From Mucidula mucida (lineage: Eukaryota; Basidiomycota; Agaricomycetes; Agaricales; Physalacriaceae): a stretch of 46,135 nt of DNA. Under the pieces are notes generated by a model. That model worked only from the letters and a program-made list of their open reading frames with translations. It was not told where the DNA came from and did not search any database. The DNA lies in assembly GCA_015501055.1 (NCBI GenBank), contig JADNYV010000275.1:1-46135 (forward strand), written 5' to 3'. The position numbers were made by a program, and so were the translations under genes. Below are positions 36,088-46,135 of this stretch, piece by piece (positions within the stretch are counted from its first letter, which is position 1; each line of letters starts with the position of its first letter).

Positions 36088-36667
36088 TCAAACGTCGTCT
36101 CTCATGATAGCGTAAAATTCTTGTTCGCTGATCTCTCCGTCTTGGTCCAGGTCAAATTCGTCTATCATGGCCTGTCTGTCAAAAACGTGAGCTGACGCCT
36201 GCTACGGAGAAAGGGAAGGAACGCACAGCTCGTCGTCCTCCAGCCGGTCGCCAATCTCCTTCGCGACGCGACGTAAATTGCGCAGGCTGATCTTTCCGGT
36301 ATGGTCGTCGTCAAAAAGGCGGAAAGCGCGTTGCAGGTCCTCGAGGGGATCACGCTCGAGCAGCTTTTCGCTCACTTTTTCGCGTAAATATACTGCCGGC
36401 GATAAAGAGCAAAAACACGCACTGGTTCTCGCGAAAGCCTCGAATTCCATCAAGCCATGACCCGTCTTGTCGTTGTCGCGTAGGAGCTTTGGCACCTCTG
36501 CCTTCTTCAGGTCGAAGCCAAGGGCGCGGATAGTCGATGCAGCCGTCCTTATCAGTGTCAAACAGCTCAAACGCCTCTTTGATTTCCTGCTTCTGCTCGT
36601 CCGAAATCTCCGGGCGGCTATGCGTGCGCCGTTTCGCCTTCTGGGCAGCTGCCGAGGATCCGTACAT
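36088..36667 (-). pseudogene. Centrin (CDC31-like) pseudogene, copy A
   Basis: It starts [20 protein letters not shown] and runs through [19 protein letters not shown], the first EF-hand of centrin. About 20 nt expected for the HELKVAMR segment are missing near 36534, shifting the frame. The rest is readable in the new frame: [20 protein letters not shown], then across a 47-nt intron [20 protein letters not shown] with [14 protein letters not shown] (EF-hand 3), then across a second intron MIDEFDLDQDGEISEQEF (EF-hand 4), ending at 36088. Centrin is a calcium-binding protein of spindle pole bodies, essential in fungi, so a working copy should exist elsewhere. The intron positions show this came from genomic DNA rather than a processed transcript. 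Confidence 0.88.
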
Positions 36668-36946
36668 CGAATGTTAATGGGTACGGGCGCGTCATTGTCG
36701 TGACGGTAGGTGGAGGATGATTGGGTGCAGATGCTGGTGTGGATAGAAGAGAGGCTTGCCTAGGGTTAGGGCTTTGGTAGTCACCACGTGAAGCGAGTTA
36801 CGCTCCTCCGTCTACTAGAAGGAACAACTGTCTTCCTTCATCTCATGGCGTCTGCGTCATAAGACTACCTTCCGTCGTGTTCAGCGGTAATATAATGTCC
36901 CTATGATTCCGTTTCGCCCTGGGCTCCAACCTGTCTGAGGGAACCA

Positions 36947-37194
36947 ATCAGTCTCATGTCGGAAGAGTTATCAACAACATACTGTAGCACGCTCTGCACC
37001 CGATTCTGTTGGACGACGACGTTTAGTAGGCGGCTCTGGTCAGCGCTACGCTTCAACGAGGTCGACAACTCGGAGCTTCGAATCATGTTGCCGCAATCGA
37101 ATAGGATAACGGAGACGTCGAAGCGGACAGCTTTAATCCACGCCTACGGATAATAAGCCTGCATAATGATGAACACGATAGAAGGATCACCCAC
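36947..37194 (-). pseudogene. Fragment of kinase-family gene, copy A
   Basis: The minus strand matches the pseudogene at 22728-24932: bases equivalent to 23611-23709 (GTGGGTGATCC through TTCGATTGCGGCAAC, including its intron end), then a jump to the equivalent of about 23896-24038. It also carries a 13-bp insertion near the start. About 185 bases of the source are missing between. It lies just upstream of the centrin pseudogene on the same strand. Confidence 0.85.
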
Positions 37195-37879
37195 CGTTCC
37201 GCTCTGCAGAAGACATAACTTCAAAGTGCCCCACAGCTGGAGGAGGCGCACCTTTACTCAAACATCACTCTTCTCGTCGTATCCTAGTCCATGCCAACGA
37301 GGAGGGCCATGTCCGACACGACTAGGATAGGGCTTTGTCAGCGAGCTCGTCAACAAGAAGCCTGTAGACGTACCAGGACTGGCGAGCACGAACAACGACA
37401 TGGCCGGAATAGCCACGCAAAGAGGAAGACTTACCTCCTCAGTAAGAGCAAGTCGATGTCTAAGGAAAGGGTGGCGAGTCAGTAGTGCTTATGGACAGCG
37501 TGAACAACGACTCACAGAGCAGCGCGTTGATCCCCCAAGGATGGCTGTCCAAGTCGTCAGCAAGCTCCTCGAAAACAAGGCAAAGAAATTGACGTACCAG
37601 AGAGAGGCCAAAGACGGTGGGCTCCCACAAGGAAATTGGTGATGATGGTGGGAGGAAGAAACACCGGGTTTCCATCAACGGCGGTCACCTCCTGAACGTG
37701 TTGCGATGTCCGGGACATACGATGAGCGGGAGCAGCGAGGAGGGTATCTTCGAGACCATGAGACGAGGAGCAACGTATATAAGGAAGGAATATCACGAAC
37801 CGGGAGAAGAGAGGAAGGGAAGGTGGGATGATGATTCCAGATAAGTTCCATCGCCTTTTAACGAATTCTGCATAGCTAC

Positions 37880-37899
37880 GTACATCTAATAAGATGTAC
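37880..37899. repeat. Perfect hairpin near end of block A
   Basis: GTACATCT-AATA-AGATGTAC forms an 8-bp perfect stem with a 4-base loop. The same hairpin occurs at 46094-46113 in copy B. Confidence 0.85.
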
Positions 37900-37921
37900 A
37901 TCAATGCGGGCGATCGAGGCC

Positions 37922-39479
37922 GCGACACACGGACATTTGATTGGGGGAAGATCTGTGCAGATTCGGGCGCAAATTGCGCCGCCACATATTTCGCTTAGTG
38001 ACGCGTAACCGCCCTGACGCTTACAGGAAGGAACAGGAGTAGAAAAGAGAGAAGAAGAAGACTCCAACACGAATGGTGAACCCAAATCGAATGAAAGTTA
38101 CCTTGACCCGTAGAATGGACTGTGGCGTGTATCCCGTTCTTCGAATCAAAGTTCCAGTGCCCAGAGCGTTAGGATTAACATCACGACATGTCCCTGAGAA
38201 TCTGATGGGAGTCAGTCAGCGGCGTCTGGACTCGGGGATAGTGAAAACTTACGGACACGTCTTTTCACTGCAACACTTTGCGTTGCTAATTGCTTTGCTC
38301 TGGGCGCGGAGAAGATAGCCCGTAGCGATATATCAGCATATGATATCAGTCAGCATGAAATGAAGCCGTTGAAACGCGGAAAAGGTACGAACCTTGTGTG
38401 CATTCTGTTGACAGAACATGCTAACGTTGGAACGAATGCGTTCGCGGGTGTACTGACATCGGCAGGCAGTATATTTAGACCAAATAAATTTATCCCAGTT
38501 GTAAAGTCGATCAAAATGACATGGCAAACGACTTTTAGCCAAAACTGTCAGAGGGACGGAGGCAGGCATCATTTCCCCACATCCGATGTCGGGCAAGATA
38601 AGATTCCAACAGCCCCGGAGACGTCACAGGGCCCAGATATCCTCGTGTCATCGATGTGCAGGGTCCTCACCGCATCCCAGAGGCTCTTTCGCGAAACGCC
38701 ACTCACCGCACGCGTTCTCCGCCTTCACGACCGTCGGAATCTGACGTACCTACTCCTATCAAGAGTCTCAGGGTAAGTTCAGGACAGCCAGAGTAACGAG
38801 AGAGTAGGAAAGCAGGAAAGCGCGTTAGTGTAACCACTGTGAACTCGGACTTGTGGTGGTTCGCGTTCAAGTGATACCGATCACTTGGGGTTGTCATACC
38901 CGTATGGAACCATTCAATAACAATCTTTCGGCCCTAGTTCCGAGTTGATTGGACATCTGGAACGCTGGGAGGATGTGGGTTATCCGCGCTTAGGGCGGAG
39001 CGGATATCCATCTGCGAATACGCGATATCGACATTGTGACCCGACAGATATCATCTCCAGGGTGCTATGCATTGGTTACAGTCGTTTATTGCGACGTCTG
39101 ATTGCGTCGTTGAGTCATGTTGGATTTGGATGTTTCGGCGATATGTACTTCTCCGTAAGTGTCAGTAGGTGGGATATGTTCATGTATGTGTTTTGTCAGA
39201 CTTTGGGTGTTTACCATGATATAGTCCTATCTCATACTAATCTCTCAAGTGTATTTTTTGCTCTGTAGACACTCTCGAGAGTGCTCAATTGTCAATATAC
39301 ACATTTTGGATGTACAGCAAAGTAATACATTTTACCACTACGGTACAGATTTGGCGTTAAGACGGTCTGAGAAGAAAGAGCAAAAAGCGGATTCGATTAG
39401 GCGTATCTACGACAGGACTACATGACTACGTATAGGCTACAATACTACTCTCTATCACATCCTACTGTGGCGGTACTTT
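37922..39479. other. No gene recognised
   Basis: Frames are short and resemble nothing I know. A near-palindrome GGCGCAAATTGCGCC lies near 37969. A plus-strand stretch at 38640-38760 contains leucine-rich residues but is not connected to a gene. Confidence 0.4.
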
Positions 39480-42120
39480 CTATTCTAATTCCATCTCGCT
39501 GAATGTGCCAGGCTGCGTCCCGGAATCGCTCGCCCCTTCCAAAGCGAAAGCAGCTGGAAGCGACTGTGCATCGCCGTGGATACAAAACGGCCAAGTTAGC
39601 TTGGAGATAATTATCACAATAACAAGGCACGTACTTTCAAAGATGGCCCGTTGATAACATCGCCGTCGTCCCAACAGAGTCGACGACGATCCCCCAGGTG
39701 GCGTGTGGCGTAGCGAACCGTGCTGTCCCCCACAGTGAGTAACTCGTAGGGCGAGCGTAGCTGGCGATAGCGCCACTGCTCAGCGTAATTCAACTAGAGT
39801 TTCAGGCACTGAAATTCGTTGTTAGCGCAATAAGTGAAATGATAGGAATAACGTACCATCGCCAGGACGTCCAAATGCGTGTGTAAGCCCGAGCTCCGTC
39901 AGATCTGAATCGCCATTAGCGGTTGATCGTTCAGCGCTGAAGCCTGCCCCCCTTGGATTTGGCAGGGCGTTGCTTGAGTCGAGGTCTGGAGTCGGCGCAC
40001 TGGGAAAAGACGGGAGGTGAGAGCGCGTAATACGAAGCGTGAGATGCGAGTGCAGCGGCGATACCTGTGATTCCAAGAGAGTAGGCAGCCGTCAGTTCAG
40101 AAAGCAAGGTACGAAGACATAACGTACCCAAAAGACACATTGGTAACAGACGCGTCCCAAAGCGTCCATTAAACCACGTCCGTGAGTTCTAAATCGGGAT
40201 AAATGACACGAGGTTGCCAAGGCACGGTGCACAAGTATAACTCCGTGAGGGATTCAGGCGGTCGAGCGAGAGCGTAGCGACTGGCGGGGCGAGAATTCGC
40301 GGAGGGTAGAAGGTGACGGCGAGTCACCTATGACAACGACGCCTACAGCGCGTTAGTCGGGGGGAGAGGACGCGATAGTTGATGTGTGGCGTGGGCGGAA
40401 CATCGTTCTTGAAACAGTGACAAGTTGGGCGAGACAAGCGATCCAGTGAGACAGCTGACGTGCACTGCATCGCTGGGTATAATGATTTGGCACTCAATTT
40501 CAGAGAGCAGAATAACGTACTTGCCAAGTTTACCGCGAACACGTCCTAATCCGACCATAAATCCGATAGCCGCAAGATCCAGATCGCCATCAGCGGCGGA
40601 TAGTCACCGTACGAGTCGAATGATGCAAAGATTTGATGGCAATACAGGGAGGGCCTACGGAAAACGGGTGAGAGGTGAAGAAGAAATTGAAATCAAACAT
40701 TTGCACCGTTTGCGCCCGAAAAAAAGCCGGGCCGGCGAGGCCAATACACGCTGGAGTTGTTAGAGATGGCATGTTCGTGAGCCACCGCAGTTTCGTTCAG
40801 CGATTGATTTCTTCCAGAGGCGGCTTCGCCGCCTCACGTTTTCTAGAGGGACTTGTGAGATGAGAGCTTGGTCGAATCAGAGCGAATGACGCACCGTTCC
40901 AGCGCCCGAATCAATTTGATCTATCGAAATGGATCAGATCCCAGAGCTCAAATCGAATCAGAACACGCACCCTTTTGCCTGGACCAAAAGCCGGTCCGGC
41001 GAGGACAGCCATGCTGATAAACCGCAGCACGACATTGTTTGCATGGTACGAATGTTAAGTGCCAGTATTGGGGTGGTGAACCACCGCCGCCACTTTGACG
41101 CACTGTATGCTGCGAATCAACTTGAAATCAAAACGCCAAGAGAGGACGACTCACGGATTGAATGAAATATCTAACATTGAGCTAGGACTAAACCAGACCC
41201 GAAAAAGACGAAAAAATGAAGAGAAAACACGCTTTTGCCTGGAATCCAAGCCTGGCCGGCGAGGGCAGCCTGCTGTAATTCCCATGATGCCGTTCGTCGC
41301 GTCTTGAAAGGCTGAAGAAGATGAATCGTTGACAGTTCTCGAGGCGCCTGAGGCGCCGACGCGTTGTATCGAATACTTGACATTCTTGAGGCTAGAGGAC
41401 GTGACGGGATGAAGCAAACCGTCAAGTTGCCGATCCGGATCAAGTTGATCGATGTTCCTGCCTCTTGCCATGACGTCGTGCCTCAATGTCTCCTTCAGTT
41501 GACCCTTATCGCGCTGGACCTGTTGATGATTAATGGTCTCCATAGGTCTCTGGTCCGGTCTTCTGGTACGACGCCAAATGGGATAAGTACCTCCGCCTGT
41601 CTGCTCCATCTCCTGCTCCCGCCAATCTGAACCCGGTTCTTGAGGATTTGAGCATCTCACACATCGTGTGCCCTGCTCTGACGACGGGTCATCGTGAGAG
41701 TCGTGGAGGATTTCAACACGCACCTTCTCTCTGTCTGCTCCCTATTTTGACCCCGAATCTGGACTACCGAGCTGGTAAAACTCTACGGATGATGAGAACC
41801 CGTCTCGAGGACTTCACGCACCTTTTCGACTTCCCGCCATTCTGACCATGGTTCTCGAAGAATTGAGCCGGAGCCGGTTTCTGGCGAACGTCAGCGTAAG
41901 TCTTAGCAAGTTGTTTATTTCGCTTACCTTCTCTGCTCTATACCTACTTGACGTCGGCCGCAAAGACTGCATGTTGTACACGCCTTTCCTGACGTCCGGC
42001 AATTCTAACCCCGGTTCTCGACGAAGTGAGCGGGTCTCGCGGTTTCTGGATTTCGACAACGTCGTCCGAGTCGCTCTTTGCTTACCTTCTCTCCGTCGTC
42101 CGCGAAGACTGTCCTGACAC
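39480..42120 (-). other. Repeated exon-like modules of an unrecognised family
   Basis: Minus-strand exon-like pieces recur. One type reads LAGPAFFRAQT, LAGPAFGPGKR and LAGQAWIPGKS at about 40736, 40992 and 41253 (spacing about 260), the first two followed by a GTG-type donor. Another reads ADGDLDLAAIGFMVGLGRVR near 40600 and ANGDSDLTELGLTHAFGRPG near 39910, both ending at a GTACGTTAT donor. A third (plus-strand motif CCCGGTTCTNGANGAANTGAGC-like) recurs near 41630, 41845 and 42010. No full protein could be built and I do not recognise the family. Confidence 0.45.
40820..40838. repeat. GC-rich hairpin in first repeat module
   Basis: GAGGCGG-CTTCG-CCGCCTC is a 7-bp perfect stem about 90 bases past a GCCGGGCCGG motif. 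The third module has GGCGCCT-G-AGGCGCC at 41345-41359 and the second GGTGGT-GA-ACCACC at about 41075-41088, at matching distances. Confidence 0.65.
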
Positions 42121-43492
42121 AATGAATCTTCAGTAGACGAGCAAGAGGTAGGGGAGAACGAGCTCACCGGGATAATTTTGCCGTGAAGGTGATGGTAAGT
42201 GGGAGAGTTCGAATGAGGTTACGCAGAGATTGAATTCAGGTCCCTGTCGGAGCAATATTGAGCGTTCTCTGGGCGCCCGATCGTTGCCTTGGATAAAGCT
42301 TGATTCAGGTCCCCGTGTGGACATCCTTCTGTGGCGCACTCGTCAGCAGGTAAATTCGCTTTCTACCTATTCGAATCAAGTACTGATTTGCCAGTGTGTA
42401 GACATCATCTTGAGCTATTCAAGTACGAATAATAGAGTCTATGTCCGTGTGCCGTCACCTTGTAATATTCGTCGCATCAGTAACGAATATCGATCATGCT
42501 AGCTATTACGAAGGGCGGCTAACGGCTTGCTCTTATTCTTGGACTATAGGACTGTATATTTTGTCTAACACGATCAAACATGTCTCTTTCAAATCGTACT
42601 CACAGTCCGAGTCGAATGAAACCACAGGAGGATGAGGATTCAATGCGCCACACCTTTGTCATGTCATCGATATGTGATGCGACGGAGTGCCCAGAAATTC
42701 CCATCAGTAACAACGGGCCCAGACAACCGCCGCATATATCAAACTCTAATGTCGACGAGGTATAAAGACCACCAGAACTGCCGTGAATCTCGTTATCCTC
42801 CTTTTCTTCCCGCCATTATGCTGTCACTATGCCCCATTGTACCGTGTTCTTGTCGTCGCCGTTCCTCTGGTTACTCGCCTCTGCCGCGACTCGCAAGCTT
42901 CAGTGCCACGACTTGTTGGGCAGCACGGTATGTCGCAGTGACTCGCATCGCTTCAGCTAACAGACCTCCCTAGTTTGTCCGTGTGTGCTGGGGCAAACAC
43001 CATGGTGCAAGTGTCAGAAGTGATGCTTGTACTGCCCAGACGGGGACTGCGCGAGCCAGGTATGGTATGCTGGGCTCACCACCCGAACCGACCTTGCGCG
43101 CAGTTGGTGTTTAGCCTGGTATCCTGCCCGCCCTCCTTGGAGTAGCGAAAGCAGCACCCGAGACCCCCCTTTTTTTGCATCAGAGCGCGAGAGATTCAAC
43201 GCTGCACTCGCCAGCCCCGTCCCTGGGTAACGGACCTCTTTCGGTTTGAATCTCGCCCGAGAACCCCAACCGCCTTAGCAGGGCACCTTGACGGTATGAG
43301 CTACAACGTTAAAAACGCCCTTTAGCGAGGCGTGCCTCTACAATCAGTAGACTTGTCTCTCGCTTAGACTTTGGTAGTAAATACTTGCCGTTCCCGCCGT
43401 ACACTAGTCAAATAACACATTGTTTTTGTCCACTTCTTGGAGTTCTGCGGGCTTGACGCGCTCTCAGTCCATCGTCAAGATCCCTTACGACA
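42121..43492. other. No gene recognised
   Basis: No long frame is present. The stretch from about 42780 to 43300 has an even base composition and a B-box-like GGTTTGAATCTC near 43237, but no matching A-box or tail to call a SINE. Confidence 0.4.
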
Positions 43493-43704
43493 AGGGGCCA
43501 GGTTACGGAGCCGCTTAGTTGTGCAACGAGTCTTTTGTCTCTATGCAAAGAATTCCATTTGGCAGCTACCGAGCCCTGGACCAACCACTGCTGTTGTGAT
43601 GTTCTTTTGAAGGATTCCCAAACTGTCAGAGCTTGCACGTAATCCTCCGCGTCGCGGTTACGCCGGATGAAGAGTGATATATAAGTGATTAGCAGTGATT
43701 CGCA
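43493..43704. repeat. Patchwork of fragments copied from four other sites in the window
   Basis: In order: 43494-43542 matches 24369-24446 with two internal losses (13 and 16 bases); 43543-43577 matches 23423-23457 with three mismatches; 43579-43683 matches 32800-32904 with two mismatches; from 43681 the match moves to 35701 and runs on as block B. All pieces keep plus orientation but are not in source order. The last junction shares a few bases (ATA). Confidence 0.85.
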
Positions 43705-44092
43705 CGACGCGATATGTCAAGCGCTGACTGCTGTTTCATAGGCGTAGCTGGGGCCGTGGGAGATGAGAGTGGAATATAGACGTATCTGACGCGGAAGGCA
43801 GCTTTTATACGATTTGGGCAGGTTGGTGGAACAAGAAGAGACTTGATTAGGGGTTACCTTCTTGATTCAATTCCAAGACATTGGTACTCAGATGCTTGTG
43901 CTGTTCCGTTTATTCCCAATTGGAATATGTGGCATGGAGGGCGTAGCTCATAAGAAGGTTGTGGATGTTGATTACAGATATATAGTACCTGCGTACGCTG
44001 TCAGACAATAGATGTATGAAATGTAAGAAAATACGTACGAGATAGCAAGACACAAAGCAGATGGAGGACGATATGTATGTTCGACAACAGCC

Positions 44093-44647
44093 TCAAACGT
44101 CGTCTCTCATGATAGCGTAAAATTCTTGTTCGCTGATCTCTCCGTCTTGGTCCAGGTCAAATTCGTCGATCATGGCCTGTCTGTCAAAAACGTGAGCTGA
44201 CGCCTGCGATGGAAGAAATGGAAGGAACGCACAGCTCGTCGTCCTCTAGCCGGTCGCCAATCTCCTTCGCGACGCGACGTAAATTGCGCAGGCTGATCTT
44301 TCCGGTATGGTGGCGGAAAGCGTGTTGCAGGTCCTCGAGGGGATCACGCTCGAGCAGCTTTTCGCTCACTTTTTCGCGTAAATTCACTGGCGGCGATAAA
44401 GAGCAAAAATACGCACTGGTTCTCGCGAAAGCCTCGAACTCCATCAAGCCATGACCCGTCTTGTCGCTTTAGCACCTCTGCTTTCTTCAGGTCGAAGCCA
44501 AGGGCGCGGATAGTCGATGCAGCCATCCTTGTCCGTGTCGAACAGCTCAAACGCCTCTTTGATTTCCTGCTTCTGCTCGTCCGAAATCTCTGGGCGGCTA
44601 TGCGTGCGCCGTTTCGCCTTCTGGGCAGCTGCCGAGGATCCGTACAT
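44093..44647 (-). pseudogene. Centrin (CDC31-like) pseudogene, copy B
   Basis: It has the same start and the same missing HELKVAMR segment as copy A. Two further losses are private to this copy: 14 nt after KKAEVLK (near 44466), and 12 nt that remove the LFDD of EF-hand 3 so that AFR runs into [11 protein letters not shown] (near 44310). The last exon, ending at 44093, is unchanged. The product cannot be a working centrin. Confidence 0.88.
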
Positions 44648-44926
44648 CGAATGTTAATGGGTACGGGCGCGTCATTGTCGTGACGGTAGGTGGAGGATGA
44701 TTGGGTGCAGATGCTGGTGTGGATAGAAGAGAGGCTTGCCTAGGGTTAGGGCTTTGGTAGTCACCACGTGAAGCGAGTTACGCTCCTCCGTCTGCTAGAA
44801 GGAACAACTGTCTTCCTTCATCTCATGGTGTCTGCGTCATAAGACTACCTTCCGTCGTGTTCAGCGGTAATATAATGTCCCTATGATTCCGTTTCGCCCT
44901 GGGCTCCAACCTGTCTGAGGGAACCA

Positions 44927-45184
44927 ATCAGTCTCATATCGGAAGAGTTATCAACAACATACTGTAGCACGCTCTGCACCCGATTCTGTTGGACGACGAC
45001 GTTTAGTAGGCGGCTCTGGAGGCAGATGGTCAGCGCTACGCTTCAACGAGGTCGACAACTCGGAGCTTCGAATCATGTTGCCGCAATCGAATAGGATAAC
45101 GGAGACGTCGAAGCGGACAGCCTTAATCCACGCCTACGGATAATAAGCCTGCATAATAATGAACACGATAGAAGGATCACCCAC
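44927..45184 (-). pseudogene. Fragment of kinase-family gene, copy B
   Basis: Equivalent to the fragment in block A but it keeps 10 bases lost there. It reads LKRSADHLPPEPPTKRRRPT, a basic linker that seems nearer the ancestral gene than the frameshifted version at about 23900-24000. Confidence 0.82.
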
Positions 45185-45247
45185 CGTTCCGCTCTGCAGA
45201 AGACATAACTTCAAAGTGCCCCACAGCTGGAGGAGGCGCACCTTTAC

Positions 45248-46118
45248 TCAAACATCACTCTTCTCGTCGTATCCTAGTCCATGCCAACGAAGAGGGCCAT
45301 GTCCGACACGACTAGGATAGGGCTTCGTCAGCGAGCCCGTCAACAAGAAGCCTGTAGACGTACCAGGACTGGCGAGCACGAACAACGACATGGCCGGAAT
45401 AGCCAAAGTCGTACCTTCGTCGCCGTCTAACTGTTCCACCGGCACGAAGCCAAATGGGACAAGGGACGCGTCGCGAAGACAACGTCCCACACAACGCCGG
45501 CGACGTCCGATACATTCCCGAGGTCTGTAAGAATCGTTAGCCACCGTCTGGAGAAAGGCAAGAAGAGGACGACGTACGGTGTGTAGTAACAGAGGCGGGA
45601 GTGCCATAACTACGGCGAATATGATGAGCGGTTGGGTAGGAGACGCAAAGAGGAAGACTTACCTCCTCAGTAAGAGCAAGTCGATGTCTAAGGAAAGGGT
45701 GGCGAGTCAGTAGTGCTTATGGACAGCGTGAACAACGACTCACAGAGCAGCGCGTTGATCCCCAAGGATGGCTGTCCAAGTCGTCAGCAAGCTCCTCGAA
45801 AACAAGGCAAAGAAAATTGACGTACCAGAGAGAGGCCAAAGACGGTGGGCTCCCACAAGGAAATCGGTGATGATGGTGGGAGGAAGAAACACCGGTTTCC
45901 ATCAACGGCGGTCACCTCCTAAACGTGTTGCGATGTCCGGGACATACGATGAGCGGGAGCAGCGAGGAGGGATCTTCGAGACCATGAGACGAGGAGCAAG
46001 GTATAAAGGAAGGAATATCACGAACCGGGAGAAAGAGGTGGGATGATGATTCCAGATAAGTTCCATCGCCTTTTAACGAATTTGCATAGCTACGTACATC
46101 TAATAAGATGTACATCAA
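45248..46118 (-). other. Unresolved coding-like pieces in block B
   Basis: Minus-strand stretches such as FLCLVFEELADDLDSHPWG (near 45810) and YSGHVVVRARQSWYVYRLLV (near 45380) look like exons separated by short introns, and the 238-bp piece unique to this copy (45406-45643) falls among them. In copy A the matching gene would lack that piece. I do not recognise the product. Confidence 0.35.
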
Positions 46119-46135
46119 CGCGGGCGATCGAGGCG

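Larger units (their letters stand above)
35701..37921. repeat. Duplicated block, copy A
   Basis: This 2.2-kb block matches 43681-46135 nearly base for base in the same orientation. It contains the tail of the coiled-coil copy, a centrin pseudogene, a kinase-gene fragment and a hairpin near its right end. Relative to copy B it lacks a 36-bp piece (at about 35854) and a 238-bp piece (at about 37415), and has a 10-bp loss inside the kinase fragment. Similarity stops just after CGATCGAGGC at 37920. Confidence 0.92.
43681..46135. repeat. Duplicated block, copy B (runs off the window)
   Basis: Same content and orientation as 35701-37921. Private features are a 36-bp insertion at 43835-43870 bracketed by CTTGATT, a 238-bp piece at 45406-45643 absent from copy A, and small deletions in the centrin pseudogene. 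It still matches copy A at the last base, so the duplicate may extend beyond the window. Confidence 0.9.

Noticed and set aside
43200..43300. GGTTTGAATCTC as the B-box of a SINE
   Set aside because: No A-box at the right distance, no poly-A or simple-repeat tail, and no second copy in the window.

Overview
The window looks like nuclear DNA from a mushroom-forming basidiomycete (Agaricomycetes). The evidence is dense short introns of about 45-60 nt with GT..AG ends, and gene families typical of that class: DUF6533-type membrane protein, DUF6532 protein, MYND-finger protein, F-box proteins, fungal-type protein kinases, an APH-type phosphotransferase and a Plavaka-type transposase. No species can be named from the sequence.

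Layout. 1-4110: an F-box pseudogene cut by the left edge, a weak DUF6534-like remnant, and an F-box protein with one frame break. 5194-6357: an intact five-exon RTA1-like membrane protein. 6904-12094: two divergent members of one kinase-like family, one intact (minus) and one with degenerate catalytic motifs (plus). 12413-14172: a DUF6533 membrane protein. 16691-19861: a MYND-finger protein and an APH-like phosphotransferase, both minus. 20598-20670: tRNA-Phe(GAA). 21082-22431: an intact F-box protein. 22728-24932: a third kinase-family member, broken by frameshifts. 24911-31986: a candidate DNA transposon with an intact Plavaka transposase (plus) and a divergent DUF6532 gene (minus). 33-36 kb: fragments of small coiled-coil genes, a 21-bp minisatellite and a clear non-autonomous DNA element with terminal inverted repeats. 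35701-37921 and 43681-46135: two copies of a block holding a centrin pseudogene and a kinase-gene fragment. 39.5-42.1 kb: repeated exon-like modules that I cannot name.

There is no operon or pathway here. The right half behaves as an accessory region shaped by transposition, duplication and decay. The most unusual points are (i) a 946-bp element whose ends carry inverted arrays of a 10-bp near-palindrome (CACCTAAGTG type), (ii) a patchwork at 43493-43704 stitched from four separate places in this same window, (iii) two centrin pseudogenes sharing an ancestral deletion but with private later lesions, and (iv) a Plavaka transposase paired head-to-head with a DUF6532 gene between possible element ends. 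Several left-half genes carry single-base frame breaks. They may be real decay or consensus errors, and I cannot tell which.
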